DNA from: Mycobacterium palustre
GTDB lineage: Bacteria; Actinomycetota; Actinomycetes; Mycobacteriales; Mycobacteriaceae
Direction of reading: 5' to 3'
Length of the DNA stretch: 64,000 nucleotides
NCBI RefSeq assembly: GCF_002101785.1
Contig: NZ_LQPJ01000078.1
Location: 1-64,000 of the forward strand
Position 1 is the stretch's first letter; each line of letters opens with the position of its first letter. Below the pieces are notes generated by a model. It was not told where the DNA came from. It saw nothing but the letters and a program-made list of their open reading frames with translations, and searched no databases. Both the position numbers and the translations under genes were made by a program. Below, one piece after another: positions 37,089 to 52,650 of the stretch.

Positions 37089-40015
37089 GCCAGCCGGGCG
37101 AGGCTCCGCCGCGCGTCGACCAGCCGCTGATCCCACCGTTCCTGCCGCGGATGATCCACCGGCTGGCCCTGCCGATCGTCCTGATCTGGTTGGGCATCGT
37201 GTTCGTCACCAACACCGTGGCGCCCCAGCTGGAGGTCGTCGCCAAGACCCACTCGGTGTCGATGAGTCCGACCGCCGCCGCATCCTTTCAGTCGATGATG
37301 AAGGTCGGATCGACGTTCAAAGAGTTCAACTCCGACAACTCGGCCATGATCCTGCTGGAGGGCGACAAGCCACTCGGCGCCGAAGCGCACCACTACTACG
37401 ACGAGATCGTCAGGCGCGTCGAGCAAGACAAGGAGCACGTTCAGCACGTGCAGGATTTCTGGAGCGATCCGCTGACGGCGGCGGGTTCCCAGAGCCACGA
37501 CCAAAAGGCCGCATACGTCCAGGTTTACCTCGCCGGCAACATGGGCGGCGGGCTGGCGAACGAGTCGGCCCTGGCCGTCCGCAAGATCGTGGACTCGGTG
37601 CCCGCGCCGCCGGGAATCAAGGCGTACGTCACCGGCGCGGGTCCGCTGTTCGCCGATCAGTCCCATGCGGGCGAGAAGGGCGTCGCGGTGGTCACGCTCG
37701 TCACTTTTGTGGTGATCGTGGTGATGCTGCTGTTCGTCTACCGCTCGGTCGTCACCATGCTGATCATGCTGGCGATGGTCTTCATCGAGCTGGCAGCGGC
37801 CCGCGGTGTCGTCGCGACGCTCGGTAACTACGGCCTCATGGGGCTGTCGACCTTCGCCAACAACATGCTGGTGCTTATGGCGATCGCCGCCGGGACGGAC
37901 TACGCGATCTTCGTGGTCGGCCGCTATCAGGAGGCCCGCGGTCTGGGCGAGACCCGCGAACAGGCGTTCTACACCATGTTCCACAGCACGGCGCATGTCG
38001 TGCTGGGATCGGGGCTGACCATCGCCGGCGCGATGTACTGCCTGAGCTTCTGCCGGCTGCCGTACTTCTCGTCGCTGGGGGTGCCGTGTGCGGTCGGCAT
38101 GCTGGTCGCGGTGCTTGCGGCGCTGACCCTGGGGCCGGCGATGCTGACGGTGGCTTCGTTCTTCAAGCTCATGGATCCGAAGCGCAAGCTGCAGACCCGC
38201 GGCTGGCGTCGCATGGGCACGGCGGTCGTCCGCTGGCCCGGACCGGTTCTCGCGGTGACCATCGGGGTCGCATTGGTCGGTCTGCTCGCCCTGCCCGGCT
38301 ACAAGACGGACTACGACAACCGCCACTTCCTGCCGGCGGACACCCCTGCCAACGTCGGATATGCCGCCGCGGACCGGCACTTCGACCAGGCCCGGCTCAA
38401 TCCCGAGCTGTTGATGATCGAGACCGATCACGACTTGCGGAACTCGGCCGACTTTTTGGTCCTGGACAAGGTCGCCAAGGCGGTCTTCCACATCCCCGGT
38501 ATCGGCCGGGTGCAGACCATCACCCGGCCGTTGGGCACGCCGCTGGACCACAGCACCCTCGGTTTTCAGATGAGCGCACAAGCCGCGGGGCGGATCCAGA
38601 CCCAGCACTATCAGGACGAGCAGGCGGCAAACCTGCTCAAGCAGGCCGACGAGCTACGCAAGACGATGGCACTGCTGCATGAGCAGATGCAGGTCACCCA
38701 GGACCTCAGCAACACGACGCACGAAACCACCCGACTCACCAAAGAAACCGTGAAGATCACCGAATCGTTGCGCGACGACATCGCCAACTTCGACGACTTC
38801 TTCCGGCCGATTCGGAGCTACTTCTACTGGGAGAGACACTGCTACGACATCCCGGCCTGCTGGGCGATCCGGTCGATCTTCAACGCGCTCGACGGCATCG
38901 ACCAGGTGACCCAGAACATCGAAAACCTCAGCGCGAACCTCGACAAGCTGGACAAGATTCAGCCGCAGCTGGTGGCGCTGATACCGCCGCAGATCGAGAG
39001 CCAGCAACACAACCTCGACACCATCATGTCGAACTACGCGACCACCATGGGTCTCAACGAACAGGCGAAAGCGCAGTCCGACAACGCCACCGCCCAGGGC
39101 GACGCCTTCGACAAAGCCAAGAACGACGACACGTTCTACCTTCCGCCCGAGGCGTTCAAGAGCCCGGATTTCGCGCGAGGTCTCAAACAGTTCATCTCGC
39201 CGAACGGGCACGCCGTCCGGCTGATCATCTCCCATGAAGGCGACCCGGCGACCCCCGAAGGCATCAACCACATCGAACCGATCAAGCAGGCCGTGCACGA
39301 GGCGATCAAGGGCACCCCCTGGGAGGGCGCCAAGGTCTACCTCGGCGGCACCGCCGCGACGTACAAGGACATGCACGACGGCTCCAACATCGACCTGCTG
39401 ATCGCCGGAATCGCCGCGGCCACTTTGATTTTCGTCATCATGCTGGTGATCACCCGAAGCGTCGTAGCGGCCTTTGTGATCGTCGGCACGGTGTTGCTGT
39501 CACTGGGCGCCTCGTTCGGACTGTCCGTGCTCCTATGGCAGTACATCCTGGGCCTGAAGTTGCACTGGATGGTGCTGGCGATGGCGATCATCCTGCTGCT
39601 GGCGGTCGGCTCGGACTACAACCTGCTGCTGATATCGCGGTTCAAGGAGGAAATCCACGCCGGGCTCAAGACGGGGACGATCCGCGCGATGGCCGGTTCG
39701 GGCTCGGTGGTTACCTCCGCCGGTCTGGTGTTCGCCGCGACCATGGCCACGTTCGCGTTCAGCCCGCTGCTGGTGATGGCCCAGGTGGGTACGACGATCG
39801 CGCTCGGTTTGTTGTTCGACACCTTGATCGTGCGGGCGTTCATGACACCGTCGCTGGCCACCCTGCTCGGGCGCTGGTTCTGGTGGCCGCAGCACGTGCG
39901 ACCACGACCGGCCAGCACCATGCTGCGACCGTACGGGCCGCGTGCCGCCGTGCGCGAGCTGATCCTCAAGGACGTCGAGGAGCACCCGCCGGGCGGTTTG
40001 GTACAACCGCGCTGA
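37085..40015 (+). CDS. MmpL-family RND transporter of the second system
   Basis: A 976-residue RND membrane protein with the same plan as the neighbouring MmpL4: ITNTV-type first helix, periplasmic loop, helix bundle with [21 protein letters not shown] (conserved Asp-Tyr), a long Gln/Asp/Asn-rich extracytoplasmic insert (about 470-730), then [17 protein letters not shown]. It is roughly as similar to MmpL4 as a recent paralogue (many identical stretches such as FYWERHC and TFYLPPE). Export of a lipid or siderophore is likely; the cargo is unknown. Translation is coupled to the MmpS gene. Confidence 0.93.
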   Translation: MSQPGEAPPRVDQPLIPPFLPRMIHRLALPIVLIWLGIVFVTNTVAPQLEVVAKTHSVSMSPTAAASFQSMMKVGSTFKEFNSDNSAMILLEGDKPLGAEAHHYYDEIVRRVEQDKEHVQHVQDFWSDPLTAAGSQSHDQKAAYVQVYLAGNMGGGLANESALAVRKIVDSVPAPPGIKAYVTGAGPLFADQSHAGEKGVAVVTLVTFVVIVVMLLFVYRSVVTMLIMLAMVFIELAAARGVVATLGNYGLMGLSTFANNMLVLMAIAAGTDYAIFVVGRYQEARGLGETREQAFYTMFHSTAHVVLGSGLTIAGAMYCLSFCRLPYFSSLGVPCAVGMLVAVLAALTLGPAMLTVASFFKLMDPKRKLQTRGWRRMGTAVVRWPGPVLAVTIGVALVGLLALPGYKTDYDNRHFLPADTPANVGYAAADRHFDQARLNPELLMIETDHDLRNSADFLVLDKVAKAVFHIPGIGRVQTITRPLGTPLDHSTLGFQMSAQAAGRIQTQHYQDEQAANLLKQADELRKTMALLHEQMQVTQDLSNTTHETTRLTKETVKITESLRDDIANFDDFFRPIRSYFYWERHCYDIPACWAIRSIFNALDGIDQVTQNIENLSANLDKLDKIQPQLVALIPPQIESQQHNLDTIMSNYATTMGLNEQAKAQSDNATAQGDAFDKAKNDDTFYLPPEAFKSPDFARGLKQFISPNGHAVRLIISHEGDPATPEGINHIEPIKQAVHEAIKGTPWEGAKVYLGGTAATYKDMHDGSNIDLLIAGIAAATLIFVIMLVITRSVVAAFVIVGTVLLSLGASFGLSVLLWQYILGLKLHWMVLAMAIILLLAVGSDYNLLLISRFKEEIHAGLKTGTIRAMAGSGSVVTSAGLVFAATMATFAFSPLLVMAQVGTTIALGLLFDTLIVRAFMTPSLATLLGRWFWWPQHVRPRPASTMLRPYGPRAAVRELILKDVEEHPPGGLVQPR

Positions 40016-40024
40016 TCGCGGCCG

Positions 40025-40369
40025 TCAGGCGTAGATGCGCAGCTGCACGACCCTGCGCATGATGTCGCTCAGCTTGTCCACCGGCGCGCCGCAGGTCAGG
40101 CAGTAGCCGCCGGGGCACCGGCTGATCCGGTCCACCTGCTGCAGGACTTCGGCCTTGAGCCGGCGCAGGCAGCGGACGCACAGGATGTCGACGACGTTGC
40201 CGGACGGGTCGAGGTTCGGCCGGTTGCAAACGTCCACCGCATGCCGGTACACGATGTGCGTCGCCGGGTTGGCGCAGCCGGTGTCGGACTGGCACGTCAT
40301 CTCGTGCCAGTCCAGCGCCGCCAGCGCGTCGGGGGTCGGGCTGGCCGACGGGGGGTCCACGGTGCTCAT
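40025..40369 (-). CDS. Cysteine-rich (probable zinc-binding) small protein
   Basis: A 114-residue protein I do not recognise. It has eight Cys (26, 32, 48, 64, 67, 85, 90, 93) and three His (22, 38, 43). Cys64-x2-Cys67 and Cys90-x2-Cys93 form the typical pair of a zinc ribbon, and the first block (WHEMTCQSDTGCANPATHIVYRHAVDVC) may hold a second zinc. No signal peptide, so probably cytoplasmic. It converges on the second mmpL gene with 9 bases between stops. The 275 bases upstream have no gene that I can see. Confidence 0.8.
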   Translation of the reverse strand: MSTVDPPSASPTPDALAALDWHEMTCQSDTGCANPATHIVYRHAVDVCNRPNLDPSGNVVDILCVRCLRRLKAEVLQQVDRISRCPGGYCLTCGAPVDKLSDIMRRVVQLRIYA

Positions 40370-40644
40370 CGCGTCCTTACTGCCGCCGCGTCGTCTGGGC
40401 GCGAGCCGTCGTTCGTCCCATTATCGGTGGCGGTCATATGCATGATGTGAGTCCTGGTTTAGCAGCGGCTGAGCGAACTGGGGTGACGTGCAATTGTTTC
40501 CGTGGCGGGCCGCCCGGGACTGTGCGCCGAATAACCAGTCAGCGATATTGATTTGTCCCGATAGAGCGGAGAAAAAGCGATACCCGACAAGGGCAGATCA
40601 TAAGCTCGCGCGCCAATAAAGGCTAGGGTCAACCGCCGGGCTGG
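40370..40644. other. Intergenic stretch with no recognised gene
   Basis: Holds the promoter region of the cysteine-rich gene and sequence downstream of the Rv0455c homologue. Slightly lower GC around 40480-40620. I see no strong hairpin, iron box or coding frame of typical composition. Confidence 0.6.
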
Positions 40645-42065
<1,421 letters not shown>

Positions 42066-42071
42066 GGCTCC

Positions 42072-42383
42072 CTAGGGGTCGGGCTGGCGGTTCTCCGGCG
42101 ACGACGCGTAGATGCGGTCACCGATCTTGAGATACGGCGTCGTCAGGTAGGCGGAGAAGACGACGACCGCGGAAAACAGCGCCGTCGCGAGGACGGCGTT
42201 GGGCCAGATCTTGCCCACCCCTGCCGCAAACGAGACGATGCCGATGATCGAGGTGGCCCAGTAGAACCGTCGGCCCGGGCGGCGTTCGGAGATGAAGCGG
42301 TAGCGGGCTTGCGCCGCACCGGCGGCGATGAAGATCAACCCGGTCGCCAGGAAGATGAGTTCGGTACGGTCCGACGCTGCCAC
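42072..42383 (-). CDS. Small multi-pass membrane protein
   Basis: A 103-residue membrane protein from a GTG at 42383 (VAASDRTELIFLATGLIFIAAGAAQ). Three hydrophobic helices (about 8-25, 40-60, 65-85) and a polar tail (IGDRIYASSPENRQPDP). Function unknown. It sits 6 bases upstream of echA2 and presumably leads that operon. The frame continues upstream with no membrane-protein composition, so the longer version is not real. Confidence 0.72.
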   Translation of the reverse strand: MAASDRTELIFLATGLIFIAAGAAQARYRFISERRPGRRFYWATSIIGIVSFAAGVGKIWPNAVLATALFSAVVVFSAYLTTPYLKIGDRIYASSPENRQPDP

Positions 42384-42457
42384 GCCGACGATCTTATGGC
42401 CGGTCAGCCGGCGCGACGTAGCATGGCTGATCGGGTGGGGTGTGGGAAGGTCTGCCG

Positions 42458-43744
42458 GTGCGCGGGGCGATCGGACAAAGCGGATTCGGCGCGGTTGTCG
42501 CCGCGGCGTTAGCCGCGATGGCGCTCGCCCCGTTCGCGGTCGTCGCCCCCACACCCGTCGTCGCGCGAGCGGCGCCGTGCGCCGGCGCCGGGGCCAACCC
42601 GGTGTCCTGCCAGAACTGCCTGGTGTACGTGGAGGCGTATCACACGTCGAACGTGTGCTACAACCCCGCGCCGCCCCGCCCCGCCCCGTCGTCGAGCAGG
42701 GTGCCGGTGTCGGTTCCGGAGGCCCCGCCCGAGCCGGTGCCGCCGGAGCCGGCGCCCCCGGTGCGCCCGCCGCGGGTGGTTCCCCCGTCGCCGAGCACGG
42801 TCGGAGTCCAGACCCCCAAGCTCGACCGCGGGGCCCCGGGGCTGCCGAAAAACGCCTCGATGGTGGCACCGCCGAAGGGCCTGGACGCGGCCCCGCAGGC
42901 GATCTCGGAGGCCAGGGCCGCACCGGCCACGCGGATCAATCCCGCAAGGCCGCTGGAGCCGCCAAGCCGGGTCTACGATTTCTTCCACCAGGTGCGCAAC
43001 GCGGTGGACGCCCGGGGCGGCGGCGTCGAGCTGGTCAGGGCCGGCAACCAGCAGCTGGTGCGGCCGCGGCACTGGGATTACGTCGACTACGACGACAACC
43101 GCCGCCCGACGCTGTACAACCCGCTCACCGAGGCGATGACGTTCCGCTATTTCTACGACGGCGCCTACCGGGAGGCGTTCGTGCCGGCCGGGGGCCGCGT
43201 CGTGCTCGACGCCGCGGCCGCCGGCCTGTTCCCGTTCACCGCGGTCGGCTTCAGCCACGTGGCGGCGGGCAGCTTCTACGGCGGGGCCGCGGTCCCGCCG
43301 GCGGGGTCCGACGCCGCGCCGCCGCCGAACTACGCCGCGCCGGCGCCCGTGGAGTCATACCAGGACGTCTCCACCTACGTGGCCGCCGCGAACCAGGTCG
43401 TGGGGGTCGGGCAGGTGCAGGTCTTGGGCCACGACGACCGCCAACCCGTGGGCAGCCAGGACAGTTTCCTGCTCGACGACTCCACGCTGGCGTGGGGTCA
43501 GGTGAACGATCCCGGGGGGCCCGCCCAGATCACAGTCGTCAGGACCCAGTCGTTACCGGGCGCCGGGCCGACCGACAACGGCGGCTACCTGGTCGCGCTG
43601 GCCGCCCTCAAGGAGCCCACCGCGCCGTCCGAACCGTGGTGGCCGTGGGCGCTGAGCTACGGGGGCCTCGCGATAGCGGTGAGCCTGGGCGTCTGGATGA
43701 TCGATCGCCGCAAGCGGAGCGCGGATCCGGCCGCCGGCCGCTAG
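42458..43744 (+). CDS. Secreted proline-rich protein with C-terminal membrane anchor
   Basis: A 428-residue protein I cannot assign. Signal peptide about 1-39, four Cys at 41, 51, 54 and 67 (PCAGAGANPVSCQNC), then a proline-rich linker (70-120). A central domain contains VYDFFHQVRNAVDARGGGVEL, RPTLYNPLTEAMTFRYFYDGAYREAFVPAGGRVVLD and AAGLFPFTAVGFSHV. A second variable Pro/Ala stretch follows, and a single helix near the C-terminus (WWPWALSYGGLAIAVSLGVW) ends in basic residues, so the bulk faces the periplasm. GTG at 42458 is preceded by GGAAGG. It converges with an 80-residue secreted protein, sharing four bases. Confidence 0.82.
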   Translation: MRGAIGQSGFGAVVAAALAAMALAPFAVVAPTPVVARAAPCAGAGANPVSCQNCLVYVEAYHTSNVCYNPAPPRPAPSSSRVPVSVPEAPPEPVPPEPAPPVRPPRVVPPSPSTVGVQTPKLDRGAPGLPKNASMVAPPKGLDAAPQAISEARAAPATRINPARPLEPPSRVYDFFHQVRNAVDARGGGVELVRAGNQQLVRPRHWDYVDYDDNRRPTLYNPLTEAMTFRYFYDGAYREAFVPAGGRVVLDAAAAGLFPFTAVGFSHVAAGSFYGGAAVPPAGSDAAPPPNYAAPAPVESYQDVSTYVAAANQVVGVGQVQVLGHDDRQPVGSQDSFLLDDSTLAWGQVNDPGGPAQITVVRTQSLPGAGPTDNGGYLVALAALKEPTAPSEPWWPWALSYGGLAIAVSLGVWMIDRRKRSADPAAGR

Positions 43745-43983
43745 GGGTGATTCACGCAGAACGCGACACACATGTCGGCGGGCGAAATGGACACCCATTG
43801 CAGTTGCCCGTCCGCCTGGCGCGCGCAGTAGATCGGGCCGGGGTTGCCCCACACCTTCGCGCCTTCCGGCGAGCAGGGTTTACCGAGATCGGTGTCGGCG
43901 TGCGCCGGCGGGCTTGCGATGAGGATCGGGATCGAAGCGATCGCCGTAACTGCCGCCAGGCCGACGTACCTCAGTGCGCGCAT
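43741..43983 (-). CDS. Small secreted four-cysteine protein
   Basis: An 80-residue protein: signal peptide 1-29 (RYVGLAAVTAIASIPILIASPPAHA), mature part of 51 residues with four Cys (37, 53, 72, 76), likely two disulfides, and the line GNPGPIYCARQADGQLQWVSI. Unknown function; the pattern (KPC, YCA, WVSI) resembles several short secreted mycobacterial proteins. ATG 43983 is preceded by GAGGAAGG at 8 bases. It overlaps the stop of the facing proline-rich gene. Confidence 0.78.
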   Translation of the reverse strand: MRALRYVGLAAVTAIASIPILIASPPAHADTDLGKPCSPEGAKVWGNPGPIYCARQADGQLQWVSISPADMCVAFCVNHP

Positions 43984-44066
43984 GATCCATGCCTTCCTCG
44001 ACAACGTCCGCTACTTCGCCATCGAGCTTAACGGCAGCGGGCCGGCGCGCGATTTTGCGCGAGCCG

Positions 44067-46070
44067 TCATCCAGTCAGCGTCCGCCACAAAAAGGAGTAG
44101 GTCAGCGCCGACTTGAAGGCGATCTGCTCGTTGTCGGCCGCGCCGGCGTGACCGCCCTCGATGTTTTCGTAGTACCAGACCCGATGGCCCGCGGCCTGCA
44201 GGGCCGCCGTCATCTTGCGGGCGTGGCCCGGATGGACCCGGTCGTCGCGCGTCGACGTGGTCATCAGCACGGGCGGGTAGCGGCGGTCGGCCGAGATGTT
44301 TTGGTAGGGCGAGTATTCGGAGATGAACGCCCAGTCCTCGGGGTCGTCCGGGTCGCCGTACTCGGCCATCCACGAGGCGCCGGCCAGCAGCAGGTGGTAG
44401 CGCTTCATGTCCAGCAGCGGCACGTCGCACACCAGCGCGCCGAACTTCTCGGGGTATTGGGTGAGCATGATGCCCATCAGCAGCCCGCCGTTGCTGCCGC
44501 CGCGCGCCCCCAGCTGCTCGACCGTCGTGATGCCGCGGTCCACCAAATCCGTTGCCACCGCGGCGAAGTCCTCGGCGACCTTGTGCCGGCCCGCCCGCAT
44601 GGCCTGCGTGTGCCAGCCCGGGCCGTACTCGCCGCCGCCGCGGATGTTGGCCACCGCGTAGCTGCCCCCGCGGGCCAGCCACAGCCGGCCCAGCACCCCG
44701 TCGTACCCGGGGGTGCGCGACACCTCGAACCCGCCGTAGCCGCTGAGCAGCGTGGGCCCGGCCGCCTCGCGGGGGCGCACGACGAAGTAGGGGATCGCGG
44801 TGCCGTCGGCAGACGTCGCGAAATGCTGTGTCACGCTGATGTTTTCGCCGTCGAAGAACGCCGGCGCCGACTTGATCGGGTCCAGCGGGCCATCCCCGGT
44901 GCCGCGCATCAGCCGCGACGGCGTGACGAAGCCGCTGGAGTCCACGAAGAACTCGTCGCCGGTGTCGTCGGCGGCGGCGACGACGGTGTTGGTCGCGGCC
45001 GGGATGCCATCGACCGGTTTGCGCTCCCACGCCCCGGGCGTGGCGATCTCGACCCGGCTGGCCACGTCGGCCAGCGTGACGATCAGCAGGCGGTCCTTGG
45101 TCCAGGCGTAGTGATTCAGGGCGGTGTGTTCGTCGGGTTCGAACACCACCCGCAATTGCGCTGTGCCGGCGAGGAATTCGTCGTAGCCGGCCGCCAGCAG
45201 CGAGCCCGCGGGGTAGATCGCGTCGCGAAAGTACCAGTCGGAGCGCAGCTCGATCAGGATCCACTCGCGGTGTATCGACACGCTCGCGTCGGTGGGCGCG
45301 TCGATGCGGATCAGCTCCGCGCCGCGCAGTTCGTAGAGCTCGTCGTTCCAGAAGTCCAGGGACCGCCCCAGCACGGTGCGCTCGAAGCCGGGCGTGCGGT
45401 CCACCGACGCCGACACCCGGACGTCCGAGCGCGCGCCCTCGAAGACGATTTCGGCCTCCGCCAGCGGCGTGCCCCGCCGCCACCGCTTGATCACCCTCGG
45501 GTAGCCGGATTCGGTGAGCGAGCCGGCGCCGAAGTCGGTGCCCACCAGAACGGTGTCGGGGTCGGCCCACGCGATCTGCGACTTGGCCTCCGGCAGTTCG
45601 AACCCGTCGGCCACGAATTTGCGTGTCCCCATGTCGAATTCGCGCACGACCGAGGCGTCCGAGCCGCCGCGCGACAGCCCGATCAGCGCCCGGGTGTGGT
45701 CGGGTTCGATGACGCCGGCGCCCGCCCACACCCATTTCTCGCCGTCGGCGCGACCGAGTTCGTCGACGTCGATCAGCACGTCCCAGTCCGGCGCGTCGGT
45801 GCGGTAGCTGTCCAGCGTGGTGCGCCGCCACAGGCCGCGCGGGTTGGCGGCGTCGCGCCAGAAGTTGTAGAGGTACTCGCCCCGGCGGACCACGTACGGG
45901 ATCCGGGCGTCGGTGTCGAGCACCTCGAGCGCCTCGGCGCGCATCCGGTCGAACCGCGCGTCACGGAATTCGGCCAGCGTCGGTTCGTTGCGGGCCCGTA
46001 CCCAGTCGAGCGCCTCGTCGCCGGTGATGTCCTCGAGCCACAGGTACGGGTCCTCAGTCACGACCGCCAT
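44067..46070 (-). CDS. Prolyl oligopeptidase family serine peptidase (Rv0457c-like)
   Basis: A 667-residue S9A serine peptidase: a seven-bladed propeller (about 70-400) gating an alpha/beta-hydrolase domain that cleaves after proline in short peptides. Nucleophile Ser526 in GGSNGG; Asp in TSTRDDRVHPGH; His in EGGHAGAADNEQ. No signal peptide, so cytoplasmic. Matches Rv0457c (673). It lies leftward with about 108 bases to the divergent aldehyde dehydrogenase gene, an interval expected to hold both promoters. Confidence 0.95.
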   Translation of the reverse strand: MAVVTEDPYLWLEDITGDEALDWVRARNEPTLAEFRDARFDRMRAEALEVLDTDARIPYVVRRGEYLYNFWRDAANPRGLWRRTTLDSYRTDAPDWDVLIDVDELGRADGEKWVWAGAGVIEPDHTRALIGLSRGGSDASVVREFDMGTRKFVADGFELPEAKSQIAWADPDTVLVGTDFGAGSLTESGYPRVIKRWRRGTPLAEAEIVFEGARSDVRVSASVDRTPGFERTVLGRSLDFWNDELYELRGAELIRIDAPTDASVSIHREWILIELRSDWYFRDAIYPAGSLLAAGYDEFLAGTAQLRVVFEPDEHTALNHYAWTKDRLLIVTLADVASRVEIATPGAWERKPVDGIPAATNTVVAAADDTGDEFFVDSSGFVTPSRLMRGTGDGPLDPIKSAPAFFDGENISVTQHFATSADGTAIPYFVVRPREAAGPTLLSGYGGFEVSRTPGYDGVLGRLWLARGGSYAVANIRGGGEYGPGWHTQAMRAGRHKVAEDFAAVATDLVDRGITTVEQLGARGGSNGGLLMGIMLTQYPEKFGALVCDVPLLDMKRYHLLLAGASWMAEYGDPDDPEDWAFISEYSPYQNISADRRYPPVLMTTSTRDDRVHPGHARKMTAALQAAGHRVWYYENIEGGHAGAADNEQIAFKSALTYSFLWRTLTG

Positions 46071-46178
46071 TGTGTCCGACGGTCAGCCGAGGCTCGCGAC
46101 CTCGTTCCGCCAGGGGCGGCACGGGGGACTGCGGCGTACTGTGAGCCTTGTCACCAGGAATGACGAGGAGCTGAAACG

Positions 46179-47701
<1,523 letters not shown>

Positions 47702-47702
<1 letters not shown>

Positions 47703-48151
47703 TGCGCCCGGTGCCCGGTGTGGTGATGACGGCCGCCGCCGCCGACCTGCTGGCGCGCCTGCGGGAGCGCCACGGCCCGCTGATGTTCCACCAGTCCGGC
47801 GGCTGCTGCGACGGCTCGTCGCCGATGTGCTACCCGCGCGGGGACTTCATCGTCGGCGACCGCGACGTGCTGCTCGGGGTGCTCGACGTGGGGGACGGGG
47901 TGCCGGTGTGGATTTCCGGTCCGCAGTTCGCCGCGTGGCGGCACACCCAGCTGATCATCGACGTGGTGCCGGGCCGCGGCGGCGGGTTCAGCCTGGAGGC
48001 GCCCGAAGGGGTGCGGTTCCTGAGCCGCGGGCGGGTCTTCACCGACGAAGAGGCCGAGCTGCTGGCGGCCACGCCGGTGATCACCGGGGCCGCCTACGGG
48101 CGCGGCGAACGCCCGCCCGAGCGCGGCCAGGTGATGGCTTTGGACCAGTAA
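47702..48151 (+). CDS. DUF779 protein, aldehyde dehydrogenase partner (Rv0459-like)
   Basis: A 149-residue protein of the DUF779 family. It opens VVMTAAAADLLARLRERHGPLMFHQSGGCCDGSSPMCYPRGDF, with three conserved Cys that could bind metal, and continues with GVPVWISGPQFAAWRHTQLIIDVVPG. In many bacteria DUF779 genes follow aldehyde dehydrogenase genes, as here with a one-base overlap, and they are thought to assist that enzyme; the mechanism is unknown. Rv0459 (163) is the counterpart. No signal peptide. Confidence 0.88.
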
Positions 48152-48161
48152 AGTCGTCAGC

Positions 48162-48440
48162 GTGATCCCGCTGCCCCGCCCCTGGCTGCTGGCCGGCGCC
48201 ATGCTGATCGGTTGCGCCGTCGGCTTTTTGGCGGGTGTCACGCTCACCGTGCTGGTCCACGCGCGGGTGCGCCCCGACGTCGTCCTCGCGCTGGTGGTCG
48301 GGATCCCGACCGTGGCCGGTCTGCTGACCGTCCTGTTCTCCGGGCGGCGCTGGATCACCGCGCTGGGCGCGTTCGTCATGTCGCTCGCCCCCGGGTGGTT
48401 CGGCGTGCTCGCCGCCCTGCAGGTGGTATCGGGTGGCTGA
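48162..48440 (+). CDS. Small hydrophobic membrane protein (Rv0460-like)
   Basis: A 92-residue protein with three hydrophobic segments (about 8-32, 42-60, 66-88) and no soluble domain. GTG start 10 bases after the DUF779 gene. The stop overlaps the next start by 8 bases, so both are probably made together. Matches Rv0460 (79) in place; function unknown. Confidence 0.78.
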   Translation: MIPLPRPWLLAGAMLIGCAVGFLAGVTLTVLVHARVRPDVVLALVVGIPTVAGLLTVLFSGRRWITALGAFVMSLAPGWFGVLAALQVVSGG

Positions 48441-48990
48441 CGACGACGCGTCCGACCCGGGCACCCAGGCGTTCGTGCCGGACTTCTCGGACGACGACGA
48501 TGCCGAGGACACCGGGACGCAATCGTGGGTGCCTGACTTCTCCGATGACGACGACGACACCGGGGCCGCCGCCAAGGCCCCGTCCGGGCAGCCCGAGGCG
48601 GCAAAGGTTGAGCCCGCGGCCGACGCCGGCGTGGTGCCGGTGCAGCCGGTCACCGTTCCGGGCCGCTACCTCTTCCTGAAGTGGTGGAAGCTGGCCCTGG
48701 TGTTGCTCGGCGTGTGGACGGTGGCGGCGCCGGTCGGGCTCGCGCTGTACTACTGGTGGTACCACAGCGTCGGCAAGACCCCGGCGGTGTTCGCGGCGCT
48801 GGTCTACGTCGTGGCGTGCGCGGTCGGCGGCGTGATGCTGGCCATGGCCGAGGGCCGGCCGCTGGTGTCGGCGCTGTCGCTGGCGGTGATGTCGGCGCCG
48901 TTCGCCTCGCTGGCCGCCGCGGCGCCGCTTTACGGCTACTACTACTGCGCGCGCACCGGCCACTGCCTGATCGGCGTCATCCCGTACTAG
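48433..48990 (+). CDS. Membrane protein with acidic N-terminal tail (Rv0461-like)
   Basis: A 185-residue protein. Residues 1-60 are Asp/Ser-rich with a duplicated unit (ASDPGTQAFVPDFSDDDD, then GTQSWVPDFSDDDD). Four hydrophobic segments follow (about 85-105, 115-135, 140-165, and a short YYYCARTGHCLIG end). GTG start inside the previous ORF (8-base overlap). Corresponds to Rv0461 (174). Unknown role; the acidic repeat suggests a cytoplasmic interaction arm. Confidence 0.82.
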   Translation: MADDDASDPGTQAFVPDFSDDDDAEDTGTQSWVPDFSDDDDDTGAAAKAPSGQPEAAKVEPAADAGVVPVQPVTVPGRYLFLKWWKLALVLLGVWTVAAPVGLALYYWWYHSVGKTPAVFAALVYVVACAVGGVMLAMAEGRPLVSALSLAVMSAPFASLAAAAPLYGYYYCARTGHCLIGVIPY

Positions 48991-49008
48991 GCCACTAGGG
49001 TGGGGCTC

Positions 49009-50406
<1,398 letters not shown>

Positions 50407-50411
50407 GCCCG

Positions 50412-50693
50412 ATGCGCAGCGACACCTCCGGCACGATCGTGGGCGCCATCGGCGGGATCGGCGCGGGCTACCTCCTGTGGCTGCTCGCCTTTTCGATCGC
50501 CGACGACAACGCCGCCGTCGGCCGATGGGCGCCGCCGGTGCTGGCGGCGTCGCTGGCGCTGGGTGTGTGCGCCGTGCTGTGGGGGCTGGTGCAGCGGCGG
50601 CGCCGCCGATACGCGTGGTCGGGATTCGGCTTCGGCCTGCCCGTGCTGCCGGTGGTGCTGACGCTGGCGGTGCTGGCCGACGTCTACGCCTGA
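50412..50693 (+). CDS. Small membrane protein (Rv0463-like)
   Basis: A 93-residue protein with three hydrophobic segments (about 7-28, 38-60, 70-90) around a basic loop (QRRRRRYAW). ATG 5 bases after the lpdC stop, so likely cotranscribed. Same place and size as Rv0463 (97). Function unknown. Its last 10 bases overlap the convergent peroxidase-like gene. Confidence 0.82.
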   Translation: MRSDTSGTIVGAIGGIGAGYLLWLLAFSIADDNAAVGRWAPPVLAASLALGVCAVLWGLVQRRRRRYAWSGFGFGLPVLPVVLTLAVLADVYA

Positions 50694-51234
50694 CGCGGAT
50701 TGTCCAACGGGATGTCGAGCGCCGACATCGTCGCGGCTAAGCCGTCGTATTGCGTTGCGAGCAAACAGAATTCGATAAGTTGGCGGCGGTCGAGGTGGTT
50801 GGCGAGCTCCCGCCAGGTGGCGTCGGTGAGGGTGCGGTCCTCGACGAGTTCGTCCGTGGCCGATAGCAGCGCGCGCTGCCGGGCGGTCAAGCGTTCCGAG
50901 GCCCGGTCGGGCCAGCCGAAGACGGCCGACTGCATGTCGTCGTCCAGCCCCTGGTTGCGCGCCATCCGGCGGTGGTGCTGCAGCTCGTATTCGCAGGCGC
51001 GCAGGTGCGCGACCCGCAGGATCACCAGCTCGGTGTCGGCGGCCGGCAGCCGGCCGCGCAGCAGCCGCCCGCTGTAGACGCTCCACAACACGAACAGCAA
51101 CCGGTGCTGGCCGAGGGTGGTCATCAGGTGCATCTCCGGCGCGCGGACCGCGCGCGCCCCGAACTTGGCGATCACCCAGTTGAGCGGCCCGAGCTCACGA
51201 AAGCGCCCGGACGGAATGCGAGCGGCCTGACCGG

Positions 51235-51238
<4 letters not shown>
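50684..51238 (-). CDS. Carboxymuconolactone decarboxylase/AhpD-like protein (Rv0464c-like)
   Basis: A 184-residue protein of the CMD/AhpD fold: ILRVAHLRACEYELQHHRRMAR carries a single Cys before EYELQHHRRMA, and LTDATWRELANHLDRRQLIEFCLLATQYDGLAATMSAL follows. The second Cys of the AhpD CxxC motif is absent, so peroxidase chemistry would differ from that of AhpD. Matches Rv0464c (190). GTG start overlaps the ramB stop by four bases, coupling it to ramB. It faces the small membrane gene after lpdC and overlaps it by 10 bases. Confidence 0.88.
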
Positions 51239-52650
<1,412 letters not shown>

